DNA from: Saccharothrix sp. NRRL B-16348
GTDB lineage: Bacteria; Actinomycetota; Actinomycetes; Mycobacteriales; Pseudonocardiaceae
DNA: 64,000 nucleotides
Assembly: GCF_001280085.1 (NCBI RefSeq)
Contig: NZ_LGED01000046.1
Span: 107,004 to 171,003, forward strand
Direction of reading: 5' to 3'
Shown: positions 17,011 to 25,180 of the stretch, one piece after another
Layout: every line of letters starts with the position of its first letter
How positions within the stretch are numbered: position 1 is the stretch's first letter
Position numbers and translations under genes: made by a program
The notes under the pieces: generated by a model
Told to the model about the DNA's origin: nothing
The model's input: the letters and a program-made list of their open reading frames with translations, nothing else
Database searches by the model: none

Positions 17011-18582
17011 TCACCCGCTGACGCGGCGGGCGTTCGTCAGGTCCGGTCCGGGCAGGACGTGGAGCCAGGACTCCGCCTGGCAGTTGTGGCAGGTGCCCGC
17101 GAAGAGGACGCCCTCACCGCGGTGCTGCCACGGGCCGTAGACGCGCACCCGGTACGGACCGGAGGGCAGGTTCTCGAAGCGCACGCGACCCTGCGCGTCG
17201 GTCCGGCCCTCGCCCGCGACCTGGCCCGTGACCGCGTCCCGCAGGACGATCACCGCGCCGGCGGCCATCTCGCCCGGATCGCCCCTCCCGTCACCGTTGC
17301 GGTCGTGGTGGAACGCCAGGCGCAACGTCACGGCCGGACCGGGCACCTTGGCCAGCGCGTAGGCCTGCGCACGGCCCTCGGAGTCCGGCTCGGGACCGAA
17401 GTCGCAGACGTGCTTCACCGCGCCGTACTCGGCCGTCGCGGCGGAGACGCCGCCGGTCATGGTGACCACGCGCGACTGGCCCGCGGGCACCGTCACGCCG
17501 GACGCGGCCCAGGCCAGGTCCCCGAAGTCGACGTCACGCAGCTCCGGACCCCCGCCGCCGACGCGGTCGCAGAGGGCCTTGACGCCGGTCAGGTCCGCGG
17601 TGCCGATGTTGGTCAACGTCACCTCGACCTCGGCGCGGTCGCCGACCTGGTAGAGGTCCCGGGTGAACCGCATGGCCGCGGTCAGGTGGTCGGTCACCGG
17701 CCGCGTGGCGCGCACCACCAGGTTCGCGGCCGAGCCGCTCCCGTCCACCGCGACGTGCGAGTTCGCCTGCGCCACGACCCAGCCGTCCGGCGCGTCGTCG
17801 ACGCGCAGCCCGTAGACCTGCACCGACAGGTCCGCGAACCGGAACCGGCCGTCGGCGCCGGTGATCGCTTCCAGCCCCGGCGAAGGCGAACCGCTCGTCG
17901 TGGCGGTCACCCGGACGCCCTGGAGGGCCTCGCCGGCGTCCGGCGCGCCGTTGCCGTTGCGGTCGCCGTAGACGAGGCCGGCCAGCGTGTCCGTGGCGGA
18001 GTTCGGGTCGCGCACCGGGATCGGCAGGGTGAAGTCGGCGACCGAGGCGTTGCCCTGCCGGATGGAGAACTTCGCCACCGGGGGCGCGCCGCTCCACCCC
18101 TGGACCTCGCCGCGGACGGTGAGGACGCGCTGCTGCCCGGCGGGCAGGGTGATGCCGGGGCCCGGCCAGGTGGCCAGGTCGCCCCACTCGGACAACTGGA
18201 CGAAGAAGGTGGACCCGCTGGTCGAGCGCCCTTCCGCCATCACGCCCGCGGCGTCGGCGTCACCGGTGTTGGAGATCGTCACCTCGACCGGGACCTGCTC
18301 GCCGACCAGGAACGGGCCCGCGCCGACGGTGGCCGAGATCGCGAGCTTCGCGGCGGCGGCCGTCGGGGACGAGGCCGCGGGAGCGGCGACCGGTGCCACG
18401 ACCGGCCGGGTCTGGACCGGTGGCGCTTCGGCGGTGGTCGCCCGGACGGGCTCGGCCGCGGTGGCCGGCGACGTCCCGGCGGGCTCCTGGGCCCGGGCCG
18501 CGGCGGACAGGGTCGCGGTGACCGCGAGCGCCGCGACGAAGGCAAGGGATCTTCGCGCGACGACGCGCTTCGAGGTGGTCAA
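17011..18582 (-). CDS. Secreted CARDB-like/SdrD-B-like protein without a sorting signal (third paralogue)
   Basis: A 523-residue exported protein related to the surface proteins at 2270 and 5967 but with only two modules: LAISATVGAGPFLVGEQVPV then GLVYGDRNGNGAPDAGEALQ, and LTAAMRFTRDLYQVGDRAEV then FHHDRNGDGRGDPGEMAAGA. A signal peptide (cleavage near ARAQEP) and an Ala/Pro/Thr-rich linker precede. It ends GPDLTNARRVSG with no LPxTG-like motif, membrane helix or basic tail, so it should be released or held non-covalently. A CHNCQ motif near the C-terminus is unusual for this family. It lacks the conserved leader of the other two. Confidence 0.8.
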   Translation of the reverse strand: MTTSKRVVARRSLAFVAALAVTATLSAAARAQEPAGTSPATAAEPVRATTAEAPPVQTRPVVAPVAAPAASSPTAAAAKLAISATVGAGPFLVGEQVPVEVTISNTGDADAAGVMAEGRSTSGSTFFVQLSEWGDLATWPGPGITLPAGQQRVLTVRGEVQGWSGAPPVAKFSIRQGNASVADFTLPIPVRDPNSATDTLAGLVYGDRNGNGAPDAGEALQGVRVTATTSGSPSPGLEAITGADGRFRFADLSVQVYGLRVDDAPDGWVVAQANSHVAVDGSGSAANLVVRATRPVTDHLTAAMRFTRDLYQVGDRAEVEVTLTNIGTADLTGVKALCDRVGGGGPELRDVDFGDLAWAASGVTVPAGQSRVVTMTGGVSAATAEYGAVKHVCDFGPEPDSEGRAQAYALAKVPGPAVTLRLAFHHDRNGDGRGDPGEMAAGAVIVLRDAVTGQVAGEGRTDAQGRVRFENLPSGPYRVRVYGPWQHRGEGVLFAGTCHNCQAESWLHVLPGPDLTNARRVSG

Positions 18583-18774
18583 GACCAGGCCCCCTGAGTG
18601 GTGGATTCGGGTGGCGGCAACCTAACCGACCTCGATCATCACCGCACCTATCCGTCCTTTGCGGACAGTCGCGGTGGAACGACAGGTGGTTGGGTTTGGC
18701 TCGGTGGGCAGTCGCGGCTCGGTGGTTGAGTTCCGTCCGGTGGTCACGCTCGGGTCGGGTCGGTGGTCAAGCCC

Positions 18775-18906
18775 GGCCCGATTTGACATGGGCCCTTACG
18801 GGCACACCAGGCAGGCCAAAGCCGGGCAGGCCTGGCGGGAAGAGCGTCCGCCAAGCCTGCCCGGCTTCGACCAGCCTAAAGCACCCGAACCCATGTCAAT
18901 CGGGCC
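18775..18906. repeat. 132 bp imperfect palindrome (nested inverted repeats)
   Basis: The outer arms GGCCCGATTTGACATGGG (18775-18792) and CCCATGTCAATCGGGCC (18890-18906) differ by one base insertion; the inner 20 bp arms (18819-18838 and 18848-18867) differ at one position. The inner stem could end the M28 peptidase transcript (stop at 18976), but the matched outer arms make this longer than a simple terminator and resemble a miniature inverted-repeat element. Confidence 0.6.
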
Positions 18907-18975
18907 TCTGCGGTGGGTTGCGGGTCCGGCCTCCCGAGTGGGAAGGCCGGCTCCTGTTGCTCGCCTGTCGGCAAC

Positions 18976-20502
18976 CTACGCCACGTCGGCGTGCGAGTGG
19001 TGCTCTTCCACGTGCAGCGAACGGGTCGAGGCCGCACGCGCTGCGGCGCGCTGCGACCGCGCCGGCACGCCGTTCACGCTCTCCGTGCTGATCGCGTACG
19101 ACGCCGTCACCCACGCCAACGCGTCGGCGTTGCGGTCCAGGGCGACGCGGTCCACGTTGCCCAGGGTGTCACCGGAGCCGTGGTAGTTCGGGTCGTAGGC
19201 GATGCCCGCCGTGCCGCCCCACTTCGCCGCCTGCGCCTCGGTCTTGACGCCCTCGGCGCCGGTGAAGAGACCGCCGGCCGGGATGCCCTGCAGGATGAAC
19301 TCGCCGTAGTCCGAACGGCCGGTGAAGTCGGTGCCCTCGGTCTGCACGCCCTTCTCCACCGTCAGGTACTCCACGAACGCCTGCTCGATCTGCCCCGAGC
19401 CGTACGGGCCCGCGCCCGCGCCGACACCGTCGGAGTTGTCGCCGTCGTAGACGAAGTAGGCCGCGTTCGGCGAGCCGATCATGTCGAAGTTCAGGTACAG
19501 CGCGATGTCGAGCTGCTGCTCGAACGTCAGCGACTGCACGTACTTCGTCGACCCGACCAGGCCGAGCTCCTCCGCGCCCCACCAGCCGAACCGGACCGCG
19601 TTGTTGACCTTCGGCGAGCCGCCGAGCTTCAGCGCGGTCTCCAGCAGGCCGGCCGAACCGGTGCCGTTGTCGTTGATGCCCGCGCCGTTCTCGACGCTGT
19701 CGAGGTGGGCGCCCGCCATCACGACGTTGTCCGTGCGGCCGGTCTTTGTCTGCGCGATCACGTTGCGCGAGACGCGCTCCTCCTCGTGGTAGCGCAGGTC
19801 GACGGTCACGGCCTGGCCGCCGAGCAGGGCCAGCGCGTTGCCGTCGGCCTGGGTGACGCCACCGGTGGGCACGACGCCCGGCGCGCCGAGCGTGACGCCC
19901 GCCAGCGTGCCCTCGCGGTTGTTGGAAATGATCACCGCGATGGCGCCCGCGGCGGCGGCGTTGCGGTGCTTGACGTCGAACGTGCACGCGCCGCGGCGGA
20001 TCAGCGCGATGCCGCCGGTGAAGTCCTGCCCGGCGAAGTCGGCCGCCTCGCAGCCCGGCGTCTCGTCCTCGGGCACGACGCGCAGCGGGCCGGTGACGCC
20101 GCCGACCGGCGTCTGGGGCGAGAACTCCAGCGGGATGTTCTCGTACGTCGTGGTGCCGACCTTCGCGGTCGCGGCGTCCGTGATCTGCACGGGGTAGGTG
20201 AACTCCGGCGTGGTCACGTCGAAGCCCGCGCCGCGCAGCTTGCCCGCCACGTACTCCACGCTGGCGTCGTAGCCGGACGTGCCCGCGGCGCGGTTGCCGC
20301 CGTTGCGGTCGGCGATGCGCTGGAAGGCGATCAGGTGCCGGTTGACGCCGTCGGCGGTGACGTTCTTGGTGAGGTTCCTGGCCAGCTTCGGCCCGTCGAG
20401 GGTCGACGCCGAAGCGACGTTGACGGCCGGCACGGAGACCAGTGCGAGGGACGCGGACGCTGCGAGGATGGCCGCGCGTCGAATCCCGGTTCTAGCTGAC
20501 AT
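18976..20502 (-). CDS. Secreted M28 family aminopeptidase with PA domain
   Basis: A 508-residue exported zinc aminopeptidase of the Streptomyces griseus aminopeptidase type. After a signal peptide come an N-terminal segment (NGGNRAAGTSGYDASVEYVA), an inserted PA domain (QDFTGGIALIRRGACTFDVK) and the M28 catalytic core: AGAHLDSVENGAGINDNGTG with zinc ligands His and Asp, FGWWGAEELGLVGS with the catalytic and ligand Glu, and YLNFDMIGSPN with the next Asp. It would release N-terminal residues from extracellular peptides. The ATG at 20500-20502 is chosen because AAGGGGAA lies seven bases upstream. The His-rich C-terminal tail (HVEEHHSHADVA) is unusual and could bind metal. Confidence 0.9.
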   Translation of the reverse strand: MSARTGIRRAAILAASASLALVSVPAVNVASASTLDGPKLARNLTKNVTADGVNRHLIAFQRIADRNGGNRAAGTSGYDASVEYVAGKLRGAGFDVTTPEFTYPVQITDAATAKVGTTTYENIPLEFSPQTPVGGVTGPLRVVPEDETPGCEAADFAGQDFTGGIALIRRGACTFDVKHRNAAAAGAIAVIISNNREGTLAGVTLGAPGVVPTGGVTQADGNALALLGGQAVTVDLRYHEEERVSRNVIAQTKTGRTDNVVMAGAHLDSVENGAGINDNGTGSAGLLETALKLGGSPKVNNAVRFGWWGAEELGLVGSTKYVQSLTFEQQLDIALYLNFDMIGSPNAAYFVYDGDNSDGVGAGAGPYGSGQIEQAFVEYLTVEKGVQTEGTDFTGRSDYGEFILQGIPAGGLFTGAEGVKTEAQAAKWGGTAGIAYDPNYHGSGDTLGNVDRVALDRNADALAWVTASYAISTESVNGVPARSQRAAARAASTRSLHVEEHHSHADVA

Positions 20503-20579
20503 GAGCGAGTTCCCCTTCACTCGGATGCCGAACCCTCACAAGTCGTGGAGGTGAACGCAATCCGTCACTCGGTGGGTTG

Positions 20580-21212
20580 TCACCCAGTGAGGAGAGGCAA
20601 GCACGGTGTGACACCGCGCACCGCCAAGGTCCAGTCCGGTCGCCGGAACGTGCCCGGCGTGACCAGCAGCCGGATCTGCTCGGCCGGCTCGCCTCGCCGG
20701 ACCTGCGTGAACGTGCCGTCCGGCCGGTAGCCGAGCTTGCGGCTCACACCGTGCGAAGCGAGGTTGTCGGTGAACGCGCTCGACCGCGCCGCCACCGCGC
20801 CGAGGTGGTCGAACGCGAAGGCCAGCACAGCGGCCCGCATCTCCGTGCCGATGCCGCGCCCCTGGTGCCGCAACCCGATCCACGACCCGCTGGTGACCTC
20901 GCGCAGGACCGGGAAGTCGTCGGCGCCGAGCGACTGCACCCCCACCACGCGGCCGTCCAGGCGCACGACGAAGTTCACCGTCCACCGCTGCGGCGACAGC
21001 GTCGACCTCACCCGCCAGTAGTGCTGGAGGGTGTTGAGGCCGAGCTGCTCGCGCGGCGCGTCGGTCCACTCCACGCCGAACGGCATCCGGTCGGGCGGGT
21101 GGATGCCGTCGAGCGTCAACTCCACCAGTTCGACCAGGCTCTCGTCGTCGTCAGGGCGCAGTTCGAGCCGCGGCGTGCTCAACACCAGGTCGCGGAACGG
21201 CCAGTGGTCCAT
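20580..21212 (-). CDS. GNAT family N-acetyltransferase (RimJ/RimL-like)
   Basis: A 210-residue GNAT protein. It begins TPRLELRPDDDESLVELVE, as in RimJ/RimL-type enzymes, and has the acetyl-CoA pyrophosphate loop LRHQGRGIGTEMRAAVLAFA and the late motif SAFTDNLASHGVSRKLGYRP. The acceptor amine (protein N-terminus or small molecule) is not known. It diverges from the quinone oxidoreductase gene with a 55 bp gap that holds the TACCGT box of that gene. Confidence 0.85.
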   Translation of the reverse strand: MDHWPFRDLVLSTPRLELRPDDDESLVELVELTLDGIHPPDRMPFGVEWTDAPREQLGLNTLQHYWRVRSTLSPQRWTVNFVVRLDGRVVGVQSLGADDFPVLREVTSGSWIGLRHQGRGIGTEMRAAVLAFAFDHLGAVAARSSAFTDNLASHGVSRKLGYRPDGTFTQVRRGEPAEQIRLLVTPGTFRRPDWTLAVRGVTPCLPLLTG

Positions 21213-21255
21213 GCCGGTCGATGGTGGCGACCGCGCGTCCGGTGTGCGACCGGAT

Positions 21256-21261
21256 TACCGT
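21256..21261 (+). promoter_or_regulatory. -10 box of leaderless quinone oxidoreductase gene
   Basis: TACCGT, then exactly 6 nt, then the ATG at 21268; no Shine-Dalgarno sequence. It supports the chosen start. Confidence 0.5.
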
Positions 21262-21267
21262 CGGACC

Positions 21268-22236
21268 ATGCGCGCGATCACCATTCGTGAACCCGGCGGA
21301 CCGGACGTGCTGGCCTGGACGGAGGTTCGGGACCCCGAACCGGGCCCCGGCGAGGTGCTCCTGACCGTGGCCGCGACCGCCGTGAACCGCGCCGACCTGC
21401 TGCAACGCCAAGGCCACTACCCACCGCCGAAGGGCACCTCCGAGTCACCCGGTCTGGAGTGCTCGGGCACGGTCGCGGCGCTCGGCGACGGCGTCACCGG
21501 CTGGCAGGTCGGCGACGAGGTGTGCGCCCTGCTCGCCGGCGGCGGCTACGCGGAACAGGTCGTCGTCCCAGCCGCCCAACTCCTGCCCGTGCCGGACGGC
21601 GTCGACCTGGTCACCGCGGCATCCCTGCCCGAGGTCGCGTGCACGGTGTGGTCCAACGTCGTGATGGTCGCCGGCCTCCGGAGCGGCGAGACGTTCCTCG
21701 TGCACGGCGGCGCGGGCGGCATCGGCACGCACGCGATCCAGGTCGCCAAGGCCCTCGGCGCCCGCGTCGCCGTCACCGCGGGCTCCGCGGAACGGCTCCA
21801 GCGCTGCGCCGACCTGGGCGCGGACATCCTGGTCAACTACCGCGAACAGGACTTCGTCACCGAGGTCGGCCACGCGGACGTCGTGCTGGACAACATGGGC
21901 GCCGCCTACCTGGACCGCAACGTCGACGTGCTCGCACCCGACGGCCGCCTGGTGATCATCGGCCTGCAAGGCGGCGTGAAGGCCGAGCTGAACATCGCCA
22001 AACTGCTGTCCAAACGCGCCAGCATCACCGCCACCGGCCTGCGCTTCCGACCTGTCGAAGGACCGAACAGCAAGGGCCGCGTCGTCGCCGAAGTGCGCGA
22101 ACACCTATGGCCACTGATCGCATCCGGCCACGTCAAACCAATCGTCCACGACGTACTGCCAATCGAACAAGCCGCCGACGCCCACCACCAACTGGAGAAC
22201 GGCGACGTCTTCGGCAAACTGATCCTCAAGCTCTGA
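21268..22236 (+). CDS. NAD(P)H quinone oxidoreductase (zinc-independent MDR family, PIG3-like)
   Basis: A 322-residue medium-chain dehydrogenase/reductase. The N-terminal catalytic domain has NRADLLQRQGHYPPP and GLECSGTVAALG; the Rossmann domain has VHGGAGGIGTHAIQVAKALG (AxxGxxG-type NADPH loop) and the C-terminal quinone-pocket part LRFRPVEGPNSKGRVVAEV. The zinc ligands of alcohol dehydrogenases are absent, as expected for PIG3-type quinone reductases. It would reduce quinones or enones with NADPH. It corresponds by position to Rv3777 of mycobacteria. The gene is followed by a large inverted-repeat element that probably ends its transcript. Confidence 0.88.
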   Translation: MRAITIREPGGPDVLAWTEVRDPEPGPGEVLLTVAATAVNRADLLQRQGHYPPPKGTSESPGLECSGTVAALGDGVTGWQVGDEVCALLAGGGYAEQVVVPAAQLLPVPDGVDLVTAASLPEVACTVWSNVVMVAGLRSGETFLVHGGAGGIGTHAIQVAKALGARVAVTAGSAERLQRCADLGADILVNYREQDFVTEVGHADVVLDNMGAAYLDRNVDVLAPDGRLVIIGLQGGVKAELNIAKLLSKRASITATGLRFRPVEGPNSKGRVVAEVREHLWPLIASGHVKPIVHDVLPIEQAADAHHQLENGDVFGKLILKL

Positions 22237-22276
22237 CAACCCCGTTCACCACCACGCCCTTCCCCACCAAAAGGGA

Positions 22277-22506
22277 GGGCTTCGTGTCATCCCGCCGACC
22301 TGGCTTTGCCCTACCGCGCGTGTCAAGGGGGCTGTGGGTCCAATACCCGCGGCTTCCACTGATGACCGCCCCCTTGACGCGGGTGGTAGCCCGGAGGGAG
22401 GTCGGTGGGATGACACGAAACCCGCACCACAACGGACCCGGCGCTTAACCACCAAACCCGGCGTCATCCTGCTGATCTGCCCGTCCGGCGAGGACTCTTT
22501 TATTCT
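22277..22506. repeat. Inverted-repeat element, copy A (147 bp palindromic core plus right outer arm)
   Basis: The core 22277-22423 is an imperfect palindrome whose ends both read GGGYTTCGTGTCATCCCRCC toward the centre; the arms also share a CCCTACC...GTCAAGGGGGC block. On the right it is followed by an outer arm (GTCATCCTGCTGATCTGCCC, then CCGTCCGGCGAGGAC) and a T-rich tract (TCTTTTATTCTTT). The same core and arm occur at 29128-29672. It lies between convergent genes and can act as a terminator for both, but its size and repetition suggest a dispersed element. Confidence 0.8.
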
Positions 22507-22551
22507 TTGGCTTGACGCTCTTACCTCAAGCTCTTACGCCAAGCCCTTACT

Positions 22552-23217
22552 TCACTCCAACGCCATCGCCGTCGCCAAAAACGTCCGCGGCGTAGTCCGA
22601 AACCGCAGGGCGAACTCCTCCGCCCACCTCACCAGCACGGTCTGCTCCCCAGGCCGTTCAGCGTCGTCCACCAACACCGCCGCCCCCGGCGCCAACACCC
22701 CGCGCAACACCGGCAACGCCGGATACCGCGCATCACCCAACAACGGCCCGTCCACCAACAACAAATCCACCAACCCGTACCGCTCCACAAACGCCGACAC
22801 CTCGTCGTGCACCAACTGCGGGTGGTACCACTGCCCGTTCCCCAAAGCCGCCGGATGAGGCGTCAACGGCGCGTGCACCACCCGCGCCACATGCCCCAAC
22901 CCCTCCCGCCGCAACTGGCTCGCCACGAACGCCGCCGTGCGCTCGTCGTGCTCCACCGACAGCAGGTGCCCGAACCCGCGCCGCGCCAGCAACCGCGCCA
23001 GCACGACCGACGACGCGCCGCACCCGCACTCCACCAGCACCGTCCGCGACCCGAGCAGCACCTCGTCCACCACCGCCGCGAGCGCCGCGGGGCGCAGTTC
23101 GTGCGCCGTGTTGGGCAGGTACTCCGACATCAGGGGCGCCAGCCGGTGCAGTGCGGCGAGGTCGGCGAGCTCCCGTGACAGCAGGTCGTCCACCCAGCCC
23201 CCCGGTCTCCGCGCCAC
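22552..23217 (-). CDS. Putative class I SAM methyltransferase
   Basis: A 221-residue protein with a Rossmann-type methyltransferase layout: TVLVECGCGASSVVLARLLA (motif I, about residues 59-78), LLSVEHDERTAAFVASQL (motif post I), YGLVDLLLVDGPLLGD (motif II region) and VLAPGAAVLVDDAERP. The pattern is like O-methyltransferase family enzymes, though the substrate is unknown and the glycine loop ECGCGAS is slightly atypical. It starts with GTG five bases after the stop of the aminotransferase homologue upstream, so the two form an operon. Its 3' end faces the inverted-repeat element A. Confidence 0.65.
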   Translation of the reverse strand: MARRPGGWVDDLLSRELADLAALHRLAPLMSEYLPNTAHELRPAALAAVVDEVLLGSRTVLVECGCGASSVVLARLLARRGFGHLLSVEHDERTAAFVASQLRREGLGHVARVVHAPLTPHPAALGNGQWYHPQLVHDEVSAFVERYGLVDLLLVDGPLLGDARYPALPVLRGVLAPGAAVLVDDAERPGEQTVLVRWAEEFALRFRTTPRTFLATAMALE

Positions 23218-23222
23218 CGACC

Positions 23223-24422
23223 TCAGCCGAGCTCGGCGACCGCCCGCACGAGCTCGTCCACTTCCACCGCGTTGGTGTAGTGCGCCAGGCCGACGCGGAT
23301 CGCCCCGCCGACCTCACCGACGCCCAGCACCGAGAACACGCCGTGCTGCCCCGAGTCGGCGAACGCGCACACGCCCCGCTCGGACAGGTGCTCGACGCCG
23401 TCGGTCGCCTTCACGCCGGCCACCGTGAACGCCAGTGCCGGCACCCGGCGCATGGCGTCGCCGATCACCATGACGTGACGGAGCGATCGCAGTTCGTTGA
23501 TGAGATTAGCGAGAAGTCCGGCCTGGTACGCCTTCACCGACCCCAACGAGGTGAGCACGCGCTCGCGCCGGGGACCCACCGCGGCGTCGTCCAGACCGGC
23601 CAGGTACTCGACCGACGCGACCAGACCGGCCAGCAGCGGGTAGGCGTGCGGGCCCAGTTCCAAGCGTTCGGGACCCCGCGCGCCGGGCTCGACGGCGACC
23701 GACGGCAGCAGGTCGAGCATCGACGGGTCGCGGAACACCAGCGCGCCGACCGGCGGCCCGCCCCAGTTGTTCGCCGACACCGCCACCACGTCGGCGTCCA
23801 TCGCCGTGATGTCGAGCGGCACGAACGGCGCGGCGGAGGAGGCGTCCACCACGACCAGCGCGTCCGTGCGACGGGCGGCCTCGGCAATCTTGCGCAGGTC
23901 CGGGCGGGTGCCGACGGAGCCGGACGCGGCCGTCACGGCGACCAGCTTGCACTTGGGCGTGACCAGGTCGTCGTACTGCCAGGCGGGCAGCTCGCACGTC
24001 TCGATGTCGACCTCGGCCCACCGCACGACGCTGCCGGTGCGCTGCGCGGCCCGCTGCCACGGCGCGATGTTGCCGGGGTGGTCCAGCCGCGACACCACGA
24101 CCTCGTCGCCCAGGAACCAGCCCTCGGACAGCGCGTCGGCGAGCCGTTGCAGCAGCACGGCGGAGCTGGGGCCGAGCACGACGCCCGCCGGGTCGGCGCC
24201 GACGAGGTCGGCCACCGCGCGCCTGGCCGCGTCGACGATGGCCTCGGCGCGTTGTGAAGCGGGGAATATGCCACCCGGCCCGGAGACGGGTGCGCGCAGC
24301 GCGGTGGAGACGGCCGTGGCCACCTGTTCGGGTACTTGCATCCCCGCAGGAGCGTCCAGATGAACCCAGCCGTCGCCGAGCGCGGGGAACAGCCCACGGA
24401 CCCGGGCGACGTCGAACGCCAT
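23223..24422 (-). CDS. Cysteine desulfurase-like class V aminotransferase homologue lacking the PLP lysine
   Basis: A 399-residue protein of the class V aminotransferase family (cysteine desulfurase-like, position of mycobacterial Rv3778c). Fold motifs are present: HLDAPAGMQVP, GPSSAVLLQRLADAL, SRLDHPGNIAPW, and VVVDASSAAPF with the Asp that contacts the pyridine nitrogen (about residue 193). Where active enzymes carry the Schiff-base lysine in a SxHK motif, the sequence reads SANNWGGPPVG, with Asn at about residue 219. The DNA reads unambiguously as AAC AAC. It may bind PLP non-covalently, use another residue, or have a non-enzymatic role. The ATG at 24420-24422 is chosen because homology-like sequence begins there. 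It starts the operon with the methyltransferase at 22552. Confidence 0.75.
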   Translation of the reverse strand: MAFDVARVRGLFPALGDGWVHLDAPAGMQVPEQVATAVSTALRAPVSGPGGIFPASQRAEAIVDAARRAVADLVGADPAGVVLGPSSAVLLQRLADALSEGWFLGDEVVVSRLDHPGNIAPWQRAAQRTGSVVRWAEVDIETCELPAWQYDDLVTPKCKLVAVTAASGSVGTRPDLRKIAEAARRTDALVVVDASSAAPFVPLDITAMDADVVAVSANNWGGPPVGALVFRDPSMLDLLPSVAVEPGARGPERLELGPHAYPLLAGLVASVEYLAGLDDAAVGPRRERVLTSLGSVKAYQAGLLANLINELRSLRHVMVIGDAMRRVPALAFTVAGVKATDGVEHLSERGVCAFADSGQHGVFSVLGVGEVGGAIRVGLAHYTNAVEVDELVRAVAELG

Positions 24423-24535
24423 GCCGCACACCGTACGGAGGACGCCGGCACGAGCGACAGCAGGGGCCGCGGGTTTGCCACCCGATCTGTGACCCGGTTC
24501 GGCGTCCGCCACCCGATCGGGCCAGGATGGGAGGC

Positions 24536-25087
24536 ATGAGCGAGGCACCCCGAGAAGATCAGCTGGAGAACGAGCGGCACGTGGTCGTGGTCGGCCCGGA
24601 CGGCACGCCGGTGGGGACCGCACGGGTGCCGTCCGGCGACGACGCGGGCGGCCAGGACGTGGCCGACCTGGTCGAGCAGCCGGCGAAGGTCATGCGCATC
24701 GGCACGATGATCAAGCAGCTGCTGGAGGAGGTGCGCGCGGCTCCTCTGGACGAGGCCAGCCGCAACCGCCTCAAGGAGATCCACAAGCGGTCCATCGACG
24801 AGCTCGAGGACGGTTTGGCGCCGGAGCTGCGCGACGAGCTGGAGCGGCTTTCCCTGCCGTTCACCGAGGAGGGCACCCCGTCCGACGCGGAGCTGCGGAT
24901 CGCCCAGGCACAGCTCGTAGGCTGGCTGGAGGGTCTTTTTCACGGCATCCAGACGGCCTTGTTCGCCCAACAGATGGCAGCGCGCGTCCAGTTGGAGCAG
25001 ATGCGCGGCCGTGCCCTGCCCGCCGGGTCGGGTCACGCCGACCACGAGGGCGGTCCGCAGATCCGGGGCACTGGTCAGTACTTGTAA
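24536..25087 (+). CDS. bpa: Bacterial proteasome activator Bpa (PafE)
   Basis: A 183-residue protein matching Bpa/PafE (Rv3780), the ATP-independent ring activator that opens the 20S proteasome gate for unfolded or damaged proteins. The acidic N-terminus (EDQLENERHVVVVGPDG) precedes a helical core (AKVMRIGTMIKQLLEEVRAA and LERLSLPFTEEGTPSDAELR), an AQAQLVGWLEGLFHGIQTAL helix, and the C-terminal GQYL motif that inserts into the proteasome alpha ring. The ATG at 24536 follows GGGAGG. It is divergent from the aminotransferase homologue and leads into the galactan export genes. Proteasome subunits are not in the window. Confidence 0.93.
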   Translation: MSEAPREDQLENERHVVVVGPDGTPVGTARVPSGDDAGGQDVADLVEQPAKVMRIGTMIKQLLEEVRAAPLDEASRNRLKEIHKRSIDELEDGLAPELRDELERLSLPFTEEGTPSDAELRIAQAQLVGWLEGLFHGIQTALFAQQMAARVQLEQMRGRALPAGSGHADHEGGPQIRGTGQYL

Positions 25088-25180
25088 CGTTCCTGTGCGG
25101 CGTTGAGGTCGCGGGGCTGGACAACGGGCACCGCGCTGCCCGACCGTGTTCACCGCCACACCCGCGAGAGGAGCCGACAG

